This document shows, one piece after another, positions 9,803 to 19,630 of a stretch of 64,000 nt of DNA (position 1 is the first letter of the stretch; the number at the start of each line of letters is the position of its first letter). The notes below the pieces were generated by a model, which saw nothing but the letters and a program-made list of their open reading frames with translations, was not told the DNA's origin and ran no database searches. The stretch spans positions 1 to 64,000 of the forward strand of contig MPUH01000218.1 in assembly GCA_001970955.1 (NCBI GenBank). Direction: 5' to 3'. Origin of the DNA: Stentor coeruleus. Taxonomy: Eukaryota > Ciliophora > Heterotrichea > Heterotrichida > Stentoridae. The position numbers and the translations under genes are program-made.

Positions 9803-10416
9803 AATATGAAATTTATATTGTATTTATGGGTTATAATATGATAAAGTTGATAAATTTTTTTTGATGATTTTTATAAAGATATGTTGATTAAGATGTTTGT
9901 GAGGAGTTAAATTTGTCAGGATTTGAAGGTTTATGGTTTTATAAATGATTAAAAAGTTTTGGTTTTTATGTGTGGATTTGGGTTTTTTAAAGATATAAAG
10001 GAGTTTATTTATTGAATATTGATTATGGAAAACTGATTAGAGAATTTATAATAAGAATAATGTAAATAATGATATGAGTTAAGGTGGATGTTTTTAAAAA
10101 TAAGTGTTTTATATGTATTACTTTGTATAAAATTACATTAGATTGTTTTTCATTATATTATATTAATATATTAATCTAGTATTACATCATATTTTATAGT
10201 ATTTAATATATCATAAACTAACTAAACTAAAAACACCCTCTAAATACCCAGTAATAATTCTTAATAACCCAACTTTTCCATCCTAATAAATCCTACACTT
10301 TTAAAACCCATATCTGAATTTATCAACAATTTAATTATCATAAAATCCTTTATATATTTTAAAATATTAGTTAAAATCTCCATATTTGTTTTTTTACTAA
10401 GTCGTTAATATTTGAA
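9803..10416. other. Divergent intergenic region
   Basis: G/T-rich to about 10080, then C/A-rich up to the next start: the two-sided skew seen between other divergent genes here. No gene. Confidence 0.6.
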
Positions 10417-11481
10417 ATGAATTCATTTAACCAAGTAGCTCATGTTAGTGCTGTAGAGTATCCTCATCAAGGTCTCATCCATAAAAGACATTTCGAACCA
10501 ATTAATCATTCGATTTTCAGTGATGCTAAAAAAAGAAAACTAGATAATGGTATTCAAAAACTCCAGCCGTCTTTTATATCAGATGCATCTTTTAACACAT
10601 TTTTGAATACAACTGAAGGGAGTTCTCATAATTGGTCAACACCTCAGAAAACTCCAGGGTCATCATTTTTATCATCTAATTTTCTATCTGAATCGAAAAA
10701 TCGCTCAGATTCTGAAAAGAGGTGTTTAGAAATAGAAGAAAATGGGTGTTCTGTTAAACAGAGGTATAAGTTTAAAGCAAGACCAATACCAAAGACCCAG
10801 TATAAAGTAAGTTTTATACCAAAAACAAATGAACGTATGCCGACTATACCTCAAGAATTCCCATTATCAACTCCTTCACCACATAGATATAGGCAACAAA
10901 GTGAAAAGCCTGAAACATTCCGTGCACGTCCAATGCCTAACTTTTCTTATTCATGGCTTCCTCAAAGCAGTTTCACCCCAGGCAAATCCTCAAACCCCTT
11001 AGAACTGAATCTTGAAAGCGAATTCCTGGATACAACCCCAGGCTATTTTTCTATACACACTCCCCCAGCTAAAAGATTCCATACACCAACAAAATCTCGA
11101 CATTCAGAAAGAAACTTAACTCCATCTCACATCTACACATCAGGGTATAATTTTTCCAAAAGCAAAGATTCCTATACCCATCATCAAAAATATCTCCGGG
11201 ATTTTGAACCTACAATCCCAATGGAAATCGAACTCCACACAGCCAAAAGGGCTCAAGAACGTGAGATTTTCGAAGAACAACTCCGAGAAAAACAAAGACT
11301 AAAACAAGCTTTAGAAAGAGTAGAATCTGAAGAAAAAGCAAAAATCGAAGCTAAAGAAATAAAAATGATAAGAAAACAATCAGAATTCAAAGCAAGACCA
11401 ATGCCTAATTATCGACACAAATCTCCAATGAGCAGAGGTTCACAATCAGTTCATTCAGACGATATGATGGATATTGAGTAG
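10417..11481 (+). CDS. TPX2-like microtubule-associated protein
   Basis: 354 residues. Three copies of the TPX2-family motif FKARP(I/M)P(K/N) are visible near residues 124, 167 and 327. Between the last two, EIELHTAKRAQEREIFEE followed by an acidic/basic helix matches the TPX2 C-terminal region (HTxxRAxxREEF). TPX2 proteins bind microtubules and, in other eukaryotes, activate Aurora A during spindle assembly. The protein is about half the length of vertebrate TPX2, and no Aurora-binding N terminus was recognised. A spindle or cortical-microtubule role is inferred. Confidence 0.8.
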   Translation: MNSFNQVAHVSAVEYPHQGLIHKRHFEPINHSIFSDAKKRKLDNGIQKLQPSFISDASFNTFLNTTEGSSHNWSTPQKTPGSSFLSSNFLSESKNRSDSEKRCLEIEENGCSVKQRYKFKARPIPKTQYKVSFIPKTNERMPTIPQEFPLSTPSPHRYRQQSEKPETFRARPMPNFSYSWLPQSSFTPGKSSNPLELNLESEFLDTTPGYFSIHTPPAKRFHTPTKSRHSERNLTPSHIYTSGYNFSKSKDSYTHHQKYLRDFEPTIPMEIELHTAKRAQEREIFEEQLREKQRLKQALERVESEEKAKIEAKEIKMIRKQSEFKARPMPNYRHKSPMSRGSQSVHSDDMMDIE

Positions 11482-11517
11482 TGTATTCTTATTATAAAAA
11501 TAAGCTTAAACTTTTTA

Positions 11518-12567
11518 TTAACTGTATAGGTTATAATCTTCAACACTATAATATTCAGAAAGAAGCCTATATAAATACGAGCACATTTTCCCCCCAACAT
11601 CAGTTATATATAAAGATACAAGCTCAGGGGGAATATAATCAAAAGCTGGAACACTATAGTTTATATATTGAACTTCTTGAGATTCAGGTTTATCAGCTAT
11701 AGTATTAGGGGATAAAAATTCATTAAATGTATCTTGGTCAAAAGGATATAAAGGAGATAATTTAAAAAGACCACATGTTACTAATACAGGAACACAATGA
11801 GCTTGTGCAGCTAAACATACTCCATATTTCCCTGCTTCAGTTAATAAACCCCCATTAGCCATAAGAGCCCTAGTACCAATAATAACTTTATTAACTCTAC
11901 TCATTAATGCATAAATAGCTGAATCTGTTATCAAAGTTGTTGCTATATTTTTAGATGCTAAATCTTTACACATTTGATGTCCTGTTAATAATGGAGCACT
12001 TTCCCCTACGAGTACTTCGAAATTTCTTCCAGTACTTTTTGCTGAACATAAAAATTGTAATACAGTACTTGAGTATCCATATGTGAGAATTATTTCATTA
12101 GAAAATATATGCGTTGATGCTTGATCTGATATACTTTTTTCATGAGTTTCAATTTCTTCATATAAGTTTTTGACTTCGTTTTTTACAGACTCGCGGAAGT
12201 CTTTGTAATCAACTGTTAAGGCAAAAGCTTCGGTTTCACGAAAGAACCCAGTTAAAGTTGTGATACGCTGGATTTCACTTGATAAGTCGATATTACGATG
12301 ATAAGCTTCTTCACGGATTATATGGAGAACTCTACGGACTATATTAACTACAGAGATTTCTAGAGGGAGAATACGTGTTGAAAGTTTACCGAATAATGAA
12401 ATTGTTGATATAAGATTTGGCACATCTCTGACTTCAGTAAGTTTGAATTGTTTGATTAGGCTTAGGAGAAATTTACAGGTTCTACGACAAAGCTCGTATG
12501 TTCCGGTGTTATCCCCACGTTTTAGAGATCTTAGAAAATCTTCGAAATTAAGAGTTAAGTGATCCAT
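11518..12567 (-). CDS. EIF2B2: Translation initiation factor eIF2B subunit beta
   Basis: 349 residues, close to the 351 of human eIF2B beta. The Rossmann-like C-terminal domain is clear: ILTYGYSSTV, VLVGESAPLLTGHQM, and VNKVIIGTRALMANGGLLT. The subunit-typical ending FDYIPPELVSLYITDVGG...SYLYRLLSEYY matches eIF2B beta better than alpha or delta. eIF2B is the guanine-nucleotide exchange factor for eIF2 in cytosolic translation initiation. The gene converges with the TPX2-like gene, with only 36 nt between their stops. Confidence 0.92.
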   Translation of the reverse strand: MDHLTLNFEDFLRSLKRGDNTGTYELCRRTCKFLLSLIKQFKLTEVRDVPNLISTISLFGKLSTRILPLEISVVNIVRRVLHIIREEAYHRNIDLSSEIQRITTLTGFFRETEAFALTVDYKDFRESVKNEVKNLYEEIETHEKSISDQASTHIFSNEIILTYGYSSTVLQFLCSAKSTGRNFEVLVGESAPLLTGHQMCKDLASKNIATTLITDSAIYALMSRVNKVIIGTRALMANGGLLTEAGKYGVCLAAQAHCVPVLVTCGLFKLSPLYPFDQDTFNEFLSPNTIADKPESQEVQYINYSVPAFDYIPPELVSLYITDVGGKMCSYLYRLLSEYYSVEDYNLYS

Positions 12568-12675
12568 TTATTAGGATAGAATAATATGTTTTTAAAGTTA
12601 TGTATAGAGAGAAAGATAAGAGATTTTATTGAAGAATTTGAATAAAAGATCCTATTATTACTATTAAAAATAGTT

Positions 12676-15652
12676 TTATGATTTTTCTTCTTCTACTGAA
12701 GGAAAGTTTTCTGGGTTTGGTTCATATAATGATGGCTTTTCGGCTTTTGAGGGTTTGATAGGGTTAGAGGATATGGATTGAGAAGAGTTTTCAGGCTTTG
12801 AGTCGGTTTTTGAGTCTTTGCTAGCGGAGATGCTGGAGGAATCGATTTTTGATGAGGATTTTAGAGAGGAGTTGTTGTTGGAAGTGTCGTTTTTAGAGGA
12901 GTCGATTTTGGAGGAGTCGTTTTTGGAGGAGTCGATTTTGGAGGATTCGTTATTTGATGAATCAACTTTCGATGATTCATCAGGATTTTTAATGGTGGAA
13001 GAAGATTTTAATGATTTTTCTAAACTCTGAGAATCTCTTTGGTTTTTGTTTGTTAGGGTTTTCTTTGTAGTGAATTCTGGTTTTTGCGAGTATGGAGAGT
13101 TTTTGATTTCTTTTGATGAGGTTTTAGGAGATGATTCTCTTGGTTCAAGCAAAGTAGATTTACGTTCATCTGTTTTTTGATTTAAAGTTTTCTTCCTTTC
13201 TGCAGTTTCTTGTTTTTTATCCCCACTACTTTCATCTTCATTTTTCTTGTTCTTTAATGGTGATTTTCTATCACCAGAAACAAGCTTTTCATTACCCGTT
13301 TTCTTTTTTCCTTCTAAATCCTTTTCTGAACCCTTATCTTCTTCTTCAGCATCTTCCTTTACCTCCTTCGATTTTTTCTCGATAATTTTCTTTTCTTCTT
13401 TAATCACCTCTTTAACTGTAGGTTTTTTTTCTATTTTCTTATCTTCATTACCTTGTTCCTTAACAGTACTTTTCCTTATAGGGCTTTTCTTTTCTTCTAT
13501 CGATTTCTCTTTTATAGTTTTCTTCTTTTCTGGGGACTTTTTTTCTTCAACTTCCTCTTTTTTATTCTCACTTTTATCGTTTTGATCTATTTTCTTATCC
13601 TCTTTCTTACCTTTTTCCCTTTTTTCTTGTTCTTTTTCTTCATCTAATTTCTGATCTTTTTCCTGATCTTTTTCATCTAACTTAACATCATTTTCCTCTA
13701 CTTTTTTTTCTTGTTCTTTTTTATCATCTGATTTCTCATCTTTTTCCTCTACTTTTTTAATATCCTGTTTCTCATCTTTGACTGTTGGTTTTTTATCAGG
13801 AGGTCTTGGGATATTAGGTGAGTCTCTTTTTTTATCAAAACTAAGACTATAAGATAAAGAAACTTCACTAGGATTTATGCTTTTTTCAGGGGGTTTTTCT
13901 AGTTTATTATTCTGATTATTTGCTTCTAATAGTTCTGATTGTGGTTTTATAATTTTATTATCTGGTGATTCATGTTTATTATCTTCAGTTTTTATTTTTT
14001 CAATAGTTTTTTCTTTTGTTATACTTTTTTCTAATGATTTTTCTTTTGAGTCTTTGCTTTCTGATTCCTGCTCTTTAGATGATTTACTTTTGGATGTATC
14101 TTTTTTTGATGAATTACTTTCTGAATGTTTTTCGTTAGTAGGGTCGGGGTTTTTGATACTTTTGGATGAGAGATCTTTGTTGTTTTTTGAATCAGAAGAT
14201 TTTTCAAAAGTTTGACTATATGAGTTTTCGTCAACTGATTTTTCTTTGTCCTTATTTTCGTCAATGGATTTTTCTTTGTCTTTATTTTCTTCAGGATTTA
14301 TTTTGATTTGGGGTTTTGATGAAGCTTTCGATGGGCTTATGTTTTTTTTACTAGTTTGATCTTTTGATGACTTTTTTTCTTCAAGTTTTTGGGTGGGTTT
14401 TTTTATATTTTGGGGGATTTCTCTGATTGGCGACATAACTTTTGATGGTTTTGCAGGTTTTTCTACATTTTCTTTAAAGTTTTTCTGAGATGAGCTTTTA
14501 GCTTTGTTTTCTTCAATGACTAATCTTTGTGTTTCACTTTTGACTTTTTTGTCTTTTTCATTAAGTTTCCGATCATTTTTTTCATTATTTTTACTATTAT
14601 CACGAACCTTATCTGCAATTAATTGTTTTTCTCTTTGTTTTTTCTCAACTTTATTCAAAGTTTCAATAGTCCTCGCGCTTTTACTATAATCATTCTTGGC
14701 TTTTTCTAATTTCCTACCTTCTTTTTTCTCTTCACCATCTTTCTTCCCTACACCTTTTAAATTTTTCCCTCCTTTATCCTCCTTCCCCATTTCATCTCCC
14801 TCCTTTTCTTCCTTTTTTTCTTCTTCTTTTTCATCATCTTTTTCTTCTTTATTTATTCTTTCATCATATTCATTTTCTTCATGTTGAGATCTTTCACTAC
14901 TATGCCCAGCACTTCTACATTCAGTAGCCCCTTTTTTATCTAAAACNCTTCCCTACACCTTTTAAATTTTTCCCTCCTTTATCCTCCTTCCCCATTTCAT
15001 CTCCCTCCTTTATTCTTTCATCATATTCATTTTCTTCATGTTGAGATCTTTCACTACTATGTCCAGCACTTCTACATTCAGTAGCCCCTTTTTTATCTAA
15101 AACCCCTTCACTTTTAGCATTTTTAAGTCCTTCACTATCATATCCTTTAAGTTTTTCAAGTTTTTTCAAGTTTTTTTTTGGTTTACCAACCCCACCATAA
15201 ATTTCAGAAAGTAGTCTTTTTGTTAAGTTTTTCTTGTATTTTATAACATATTTATATTCTTCATCAAGTTTTTTATGTGATAAAGTTGGACCTTTGCTTT
15301 CTAGTTTATGGATAAAGAAATCATTTTCCTGGACAATTTTTTCACGCTCCTTTTTCCTTTGAGTATAATTGAGCGTTTTCGGGCCTATTATCTGAGGATC
15401 TAAAACACTTTTTGGGGGTTTTCGTTTAGAGATCTCGTGTAAAGCACCTAAAATAACTTGGTTTTGTCTGAAAATATCTTTGAATTCTTGGTTCTTAGAG
15501 AATAAATAAGAATTGACACGGTTTTTAGTGACCTTTAAAGTCATAGGCGGCGAATTATCAATCCTCTTACTGCTATGGCTCTTTATCATTTCTAGTTTCT
15601 TGTTATGCAACTCCTTCAAATGATCATAATACCATTTATCTCTACCTTCCAT
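12676..15652 (-). CDS. Long Lys/Glu/Ser-rich disordered protein, interrupted by an allelic N join
   Basis: One gene split artificially by the N at 14947. The N-terminal 190 or so residues (15652 downward) are ordinary sequence with a helical RKKEREKIVQEND region. The remainder, about 700 residues, is extremely low-complexity, dominated by K, E, S and D. Near the C terminus it has degenerate repeats of SSKIDSSKNDSSK type. The two copies flanking the N (14743-14946 and about 14948-15103) encode the same segment but differ by a 48-nt, in-frame acidic-repeat indel and a SNP. The real product is about 900 residues. It is probably an intrinsically disordered scaffold; no family is assigned. Confidence 0.8.
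14743..15103. repeat. Single-N join between length-variant copies
   Basis: N at 14947. The left copy is about 204 nt and the right about 156 nt, with 48 nt absent from the right copy plus a C/T difference. They look like two alleles placed in tandem. Confidence 0.85.
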
Positions 15653-16250
15653 ATTATAATAGTTATAAGTATTTATGCCAACTCTTCATATAGAGTATTT
15701 CAAATTTTCTTTTAATTTCCAAACTTCTGTTTAGCTTATTATATTCTTCACCCCGGTTTAGTTATAACTTTTGGCATTTTTCTTCTTATTATAACACTGG
15801 CAGTTTTAACTTTAATTGTAAGGTTTTGGTATTCCCCATTAAACATCTTAATTCTTTTAATTTTCTCAATAGAAAGACTTTGAATAATTATATCCAAAGT
15901 ATTCTCAAAGTTCTTAAAATAACACTTTTATCTGAGATTTCTTATAAAATGTTTGCTTCTTGAATTCCCCCTTTCTTGAAGATTATTAAGTTTTCTTAAG
16001 CCATAACTCCAAATATACACGATTCTGCTAATAATTTTTAGTTTTTTTTTCAGCTTTCCACTTTTGTTTAAACTACCCTTATAGAATTTAAAGTTAAAAT
16101 AATAAGTTTATGTGTTGGTTTAGGTCTAAGGTTCAAATTAATCAACATATTTTCCTTTTTAAAATTTCATATAATTTTACTAATACTCTATAAATAAAAC
16201 CTATACACAACATTTTAAATCCTTTTCATTTGAATTCATCTTTAAAATAC
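15653..16250. other. Intergenic, no gene recognised
   Basis: About 600 nt between two minus-strand genes. No coding stretch was found, including with tiny introns. Confidence 0.55.
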
Positions 16251-17783
16251 CTACTTAAATAACCCAGCATATAGTTTTTTCTCTTTTTTCTTGTAGTTAA
16301 TTTCTAATTCTTTAACCTGTTCCAACTCTTTTAATATATCTTTTTCTGCTTGCATATCACCTTTTTCCCTTGAAATATCCAAAGCTTTTTGAAACACTTC
16401 ATTTGCTTGAGTATATTCAAACATATACTTTAAAGCTGAAGCTTTTCTATATATTGTTTTAATATCTTTTGGATTGTGTTCTAAAACCCTATCACATCTT
16501 ATTATACAATTTCTATAATCTTTTTGTTTACTAAAAGATAGAGCAACATTTAATTGTAAAGATGTATAAAGGTCTAAAAATAAATCCAGATTATCTTTGA
16601 CAGGGTTTAAAACTCCAAGTCCAATATCGTATTTTTCTATAGCTTTAGCAAAAAGATTACAACGAAAAAGTGAAGTTCCTGCAGCTTTCATCCTAATCGC
16701 CATAATTTTTTTATCTTCATCTTCCATTTCATAAAGCGCAGAACCTGAGATAATCCTAATAAGCCTAAAATAAAGAACTGGTGTATCACTTGGGATATTA
16801 AGGTTTTCTATAAGACCATCTTTTAAATTTTTGCTTTTATCATTAGGGAAACATTCAATATGGCTATACTCGCCTTCTTTCATTTGTTTTAAACAGTCTT
16901 CCCAAAGGCTTGGTATTTGATTTTCATCTAAATAAGCTGTCATGATTCCTTGGATTTCTTGAGAATCCCATTGAGCTTTATATTCGAATTCAATTTGACT
17001 ATGAGGATAAGGTGAAATATTATTCCCAGGGCTGAGTATTTTCTTAAAAAACCCCCCATTAACATATATATCAGTAAGTTTTACAAGTTTAAGTACCCTA
17101 ATACGGACAATAGGATCTTGATTCCCTTTTACATCAATCATAAATTTCTCTTTAAAATACTCTAATTTCACAGTAATTTCTGAATATTCAGTCTCTTTCA
17201 TTGTTGTTAATATCTCAACTAATCCTTCATGACATATTGACACACCTACTATTAACTCATAATCTAATATTTCTGATAATAATTCATCACCTTGGATTAT
17301 AGACAAATTGATTTTTACTTCATCTTTATAGCTGATTCGATCAATTTGTGTGGATTTTTCCAATACTTTTTTGAATAACATCTTATCGGCATGGAGGTCG
17401 TGAATGTTGATGAAATTAATAAGTTCGATTTTTATTATTTTTGCTTCAGATTTTGTCATTGCTTCTGGGACGTGTAAATCAATTGCTTCGTTTTTTTTCA
17501 TTGAGACTATCCCTTTTTCTATATAGTCTGCAAGATGACCTTGACCTAGTTGAAGAGTTTGGAATGGTTTTGATGAAAGGTCTTCGGAGAAGTCGCAATA
17601 GCGGATTGTTACTTCGTCGATTGTCCCTGGTTTATCGATTCCTTCTCCACGTTCGAGGATCATTTTGTAAAATTTCTCTCGTTTGCGACCAAGGTAAACT
17701 GGTTCTTCTATTGGATCTTCAGGCATTTCTGCATCTGAGCCGAAATTTATCACGCTTGAAACTTCGCTACCTGATAGTTCCAT
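16251..17783 (-). CDS. Multi-FKBP-domain TPR co-chaperone
   Basis: 510 residues with the architecture of large FKBP/TPR immunophilins (FKBP52, plant ROF1 and PAS1). Three FKBP-like modules occupy about residues 35-340. Each has the pattern of a GxG-type turn followed by an LxxMKxxEY/A-type motif (VSMKKNEAIDL, LTTMKETEYSEI, LKQMKEGEYSHI). TPR repeats follow at about 360-490 (KAAGTSLFRCNLFAKAIEKYD...; YRNCIIRCDRVLEHNPKDIKTIYRKASAL), typical of Hsp90 C-terminus binding. The aromatic residues that form a PPIase pocket are poorly conserved, so catalysis may be lost. A cytosolic Hsp90 co-chaperone role is inferred. Confidence 0.82.
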   Translation of the reverse strand: MELSGSEVSSVINFGSDAEMPEDPIEEPVYLGRKREKFYKMILERGEGIDKPGTIDEVTIRYCDFSEDLSSKPFQTLQLGQGHLADYIEKGIVSMKKNEAIDLHVPEAMTKSEAKIIKIELINFINIHDLHADKMLFKKVLEKSTQIDRISYKDEVKINLSIIQGDELLSEILDYELIVGVSICHEGLVEILTTMKETEYSEITVKLEYFKEKFMIDVKGNQDPIVRIRVLKLVKLTDIYVNGGFFKKILSPGNNISPYPHSQIEFEYKAQWDSQEIQGIMTAYLDENQIPSLWEDCLKQMKEGEYSHIECFPNDKSKNLKDGLIENLNIPSDTPVLYFRLIRIISGSALYEMEDEDKKIMAIRMKAAGTSLFRCNLFAKAIEKYDIGLGVLNPVKDNLDLFLDLYTSLQLNVALSFSKQKDYRNCIIRCDRVLEHNPKDIKTIYRKASALKYMFEYTQANEVFQKALDISREKGDMQAEKDILKELEQVKELEINYKKKEKKLYAGLFK

Positions 17784-18040
17784 TTATGTTTTTAGAATGT
17801 TAAAGTTAGGTTTTTATTATTGAGAGGTTTAGGATTGTTAAGGAAATTTGGAAGATTTTATTGGAATGGTTTAAGGATTAATGGTTGATTAGGATTTTTG
17901 TTTTGATATATGATATAAAATTAAAAAAAAACTTATTTTATTATATCATCCATAACTGTCAACAAACTCATATTCAGTAAACACTTCCTATAAAATATCT
18001 TTAATACAAACATAAAATCATAGTAAAATATAATAATAAT

Positions 18041-18541
18041 ATGAGCAAACCTACCTGGAACAACCGTTTTCACATATCAGACAGCAGAAACAACAATTTT
18101 AATCACGAGTACTACCGAGAATATTTCGAAAAACCATCAAATCGACGGCGTGAAAAACTGATTCCTTCAACAAGCCCAAGCGAATTCCCAAATCTGTCTT
18201 CAAGCCTAGAAAAAAATTCTCACCGCATCCCAAAACTTAACTCAAAGCATAACAAAACTTTAGAATTAGACTGGAACCCTTATTTCCAAACAAGATTCAG
18301 CAAAGATAACCAATATTACTATAAAACTTATAGAGAATATTTTGACTACCCGAAAATCTATAAACCCGATATCCCAGTTGTAAATAACATCCCAAAAACA
18401 TCAGCATTTTATAAAAGGCCAAAAGTAAAAAAACAAATATCTATTATCTCAGATTCAAATCAGAATATTATTCTTTCTTCAAAGCCTATAAAAACTATTA
18501 AACATAGACTATTAAGACCTAATTTAAGTAGTAGAAAATGA
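18041..18541 (+). CDS. Unknown Tyr/Arg-rich protein with an internal repeat
   Basis: 166 residues, basic and Tyr/Asn/Ser-rich. Two related segments are visible, HEYYREYFEKPS near residue 26 and YYKTYREYFDYPKIYKP near residue 92, which suggests an ancient duplication. It ends in TGA, only 42 nt before the next plus-strand start. No known family recognised. Confidence 0.65.
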   Translation: MSKPTWNNRFHISDSRNNNFNHEYYREYFEKPSNRRREKLIPSTSPSEFPNLSSSLEKNSHRIPKLNSKHNKTLELDWNPYFQTRFSKDNQYYYKTYREYFDYPKIYKPDIPVVNNIPKTSAFYKRPKVKKQISIISDSNQNIILSSKPIKTIKHRLLRPNLSSRK

Positions 18542-18583
18542 ATTTATATATACATTTTTTTTTATGTAGTAATAATAAAACCA

Positions 18584-19525
18584 ATGATCATAGAAATTTT
18601 CTTAATAGTTTCTCAGGTTTTAGCTAGACAATATAGCATTTCTGGGTTTAGTTCAGGAGGTTTCTTTGCCCACCAGTTGCATATAGTCCATAGTTCAAAC
18701 ATTACTGGTGTAGGAATTGTTGCAGGAGGTCCTTATTACTGTACTATGGGTAGTTACAATAGATTTCAATCAGCTTGTGGATGCAATAGTTATCTAGTGT
18801 CTATAGAAACCTCATTAAGCCTGGCGACAAATTTAGCTCAAGAAAATAGGATTGACTCTTTAAACACTCTTGGCCAAGCAAAAGTTTATATTTTTTCTGG
18901 ATCTGGAGACACGGTTGTACATCCTCCATTAGTAAAAATCACAGAACAGGTTTATAGAAACCTAGGTAACAATTCGAATATATATACAAAATATGATTTA
19001 AATGCTCAACATTCTTGGGTGACATTAAATGAAGGTAATCCTTGTTGGTATTTAGGATGGCCTGGGGTTAACAACTGCAATTTTGATTTAGCTGGGGCGA
19101 TATTTAACTATATATTCTCAGGTCTTAATAGCAGAGGGACCCAAATTAAATCTAATTTGTATGAATTCGATCAAAGTCAATATACTGATGTTTGGAAAGC
19201 AGGGATGAGTAATAGAGGCTTTGTTTATATCCCGAATTATTGTATGAAAAATGTTTGCCTGGTACATGTTTTGTTTCATGGATGTCTTGGGAGCTTTGAG
19301 ATTAATGGGTATACTTTTATGTATGAGATTGGAGTTAATGACTGGGCAGAAAGCAATAATATTGTGGTTATTTATCCACAAATAACTGCCCATAGTAATA
19401 ACACTTCAGGATGTTGGGACTTTTGGGGGTATACTGGAGAGAGCTTTTATGATTATAGCGCTCCACAAATTGCTGCGGTACATGCCATGGCTCAAAACCC
19501 TCCTGTTGTTAACTGGAGTAGTTAA
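18584..19525 (+). CDS. Secreted poly(3-hydroxybutyrate) depolymerase-like esterase
   Basis: 313 residues with an N-terminal hydrophobic signal (MIIEIFLIVSQVLA). The lipase-type box is SGFSSGG with nucleophile Ser23, followed by GIVAGGPYYC. The likely triad is completed by Asp109 (GSGDTVVHPP) and His143 (NAQHSW). The order, spacing and the N-CN-D-AGA block resemble single-domain PHB depolymerases of the Penicillium funiculosum type. Several Cys suggest disulfides. The likely role is extracellular or food-vacuole hydrolysis of bacterial PHB granules or a related polyester. The substrate is inferred. Because this family is largely bacterial and fungal, lateral transfer is possible, but codon use looks native. 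Confidence 0.85.
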   Translation: MIIEIFLIVSQVLARQYSISGFSSGGFFAHQLHIVHSSNITGVGIVAGGPYYCTMGSYNRFQSACGCNSYLVSIETSLSLATNLAQENRIDSLNTLGQAKVYIFSGSGDTVVHPPLVKITEQVYRNLGNNSNIYTKYDLNAQHSWVTLNEGNPCWYLGWPGVNNCNFDLAGAIFNYIFSGLNSRGTQIKSNLYEFDQSQYTDVWKAGMSNRGFVYIPNYCMKNVCLVHVLFHGCLGSFEINGYTFMYEIGVNDWAESNNIVVIYPQITAHSNNTSGCWDFWGYTGESFYDYSAPQIAAVHAMAQNPPVVNWSS

Positions 19526-19630
19526 TTTATTCTTTAGGTTTTTAATAATTCTTATAAACTTCATTCAATTATAACGTGTTTTTTTATACATATTTTTATT
19601 ATCGACAAAATCATATCCTATTTTTTACTA

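Noticed and set aside
12818-13647. Ser/Phe-rich plus-strand frames opposite the Lys/Glu-rich gene
   Set aside because: They are the mirror image of a low-complexity coding strand and have no independent features.
16236-16253. Possible 15-nt intron at the end of the FKBP/TPR gene
   Set aside because: GTAGGTATTTTAAAG has the right length, but splicing it would still give a terminal Lys followed by a stop, so the product is unchanged and the case cannot be decided.
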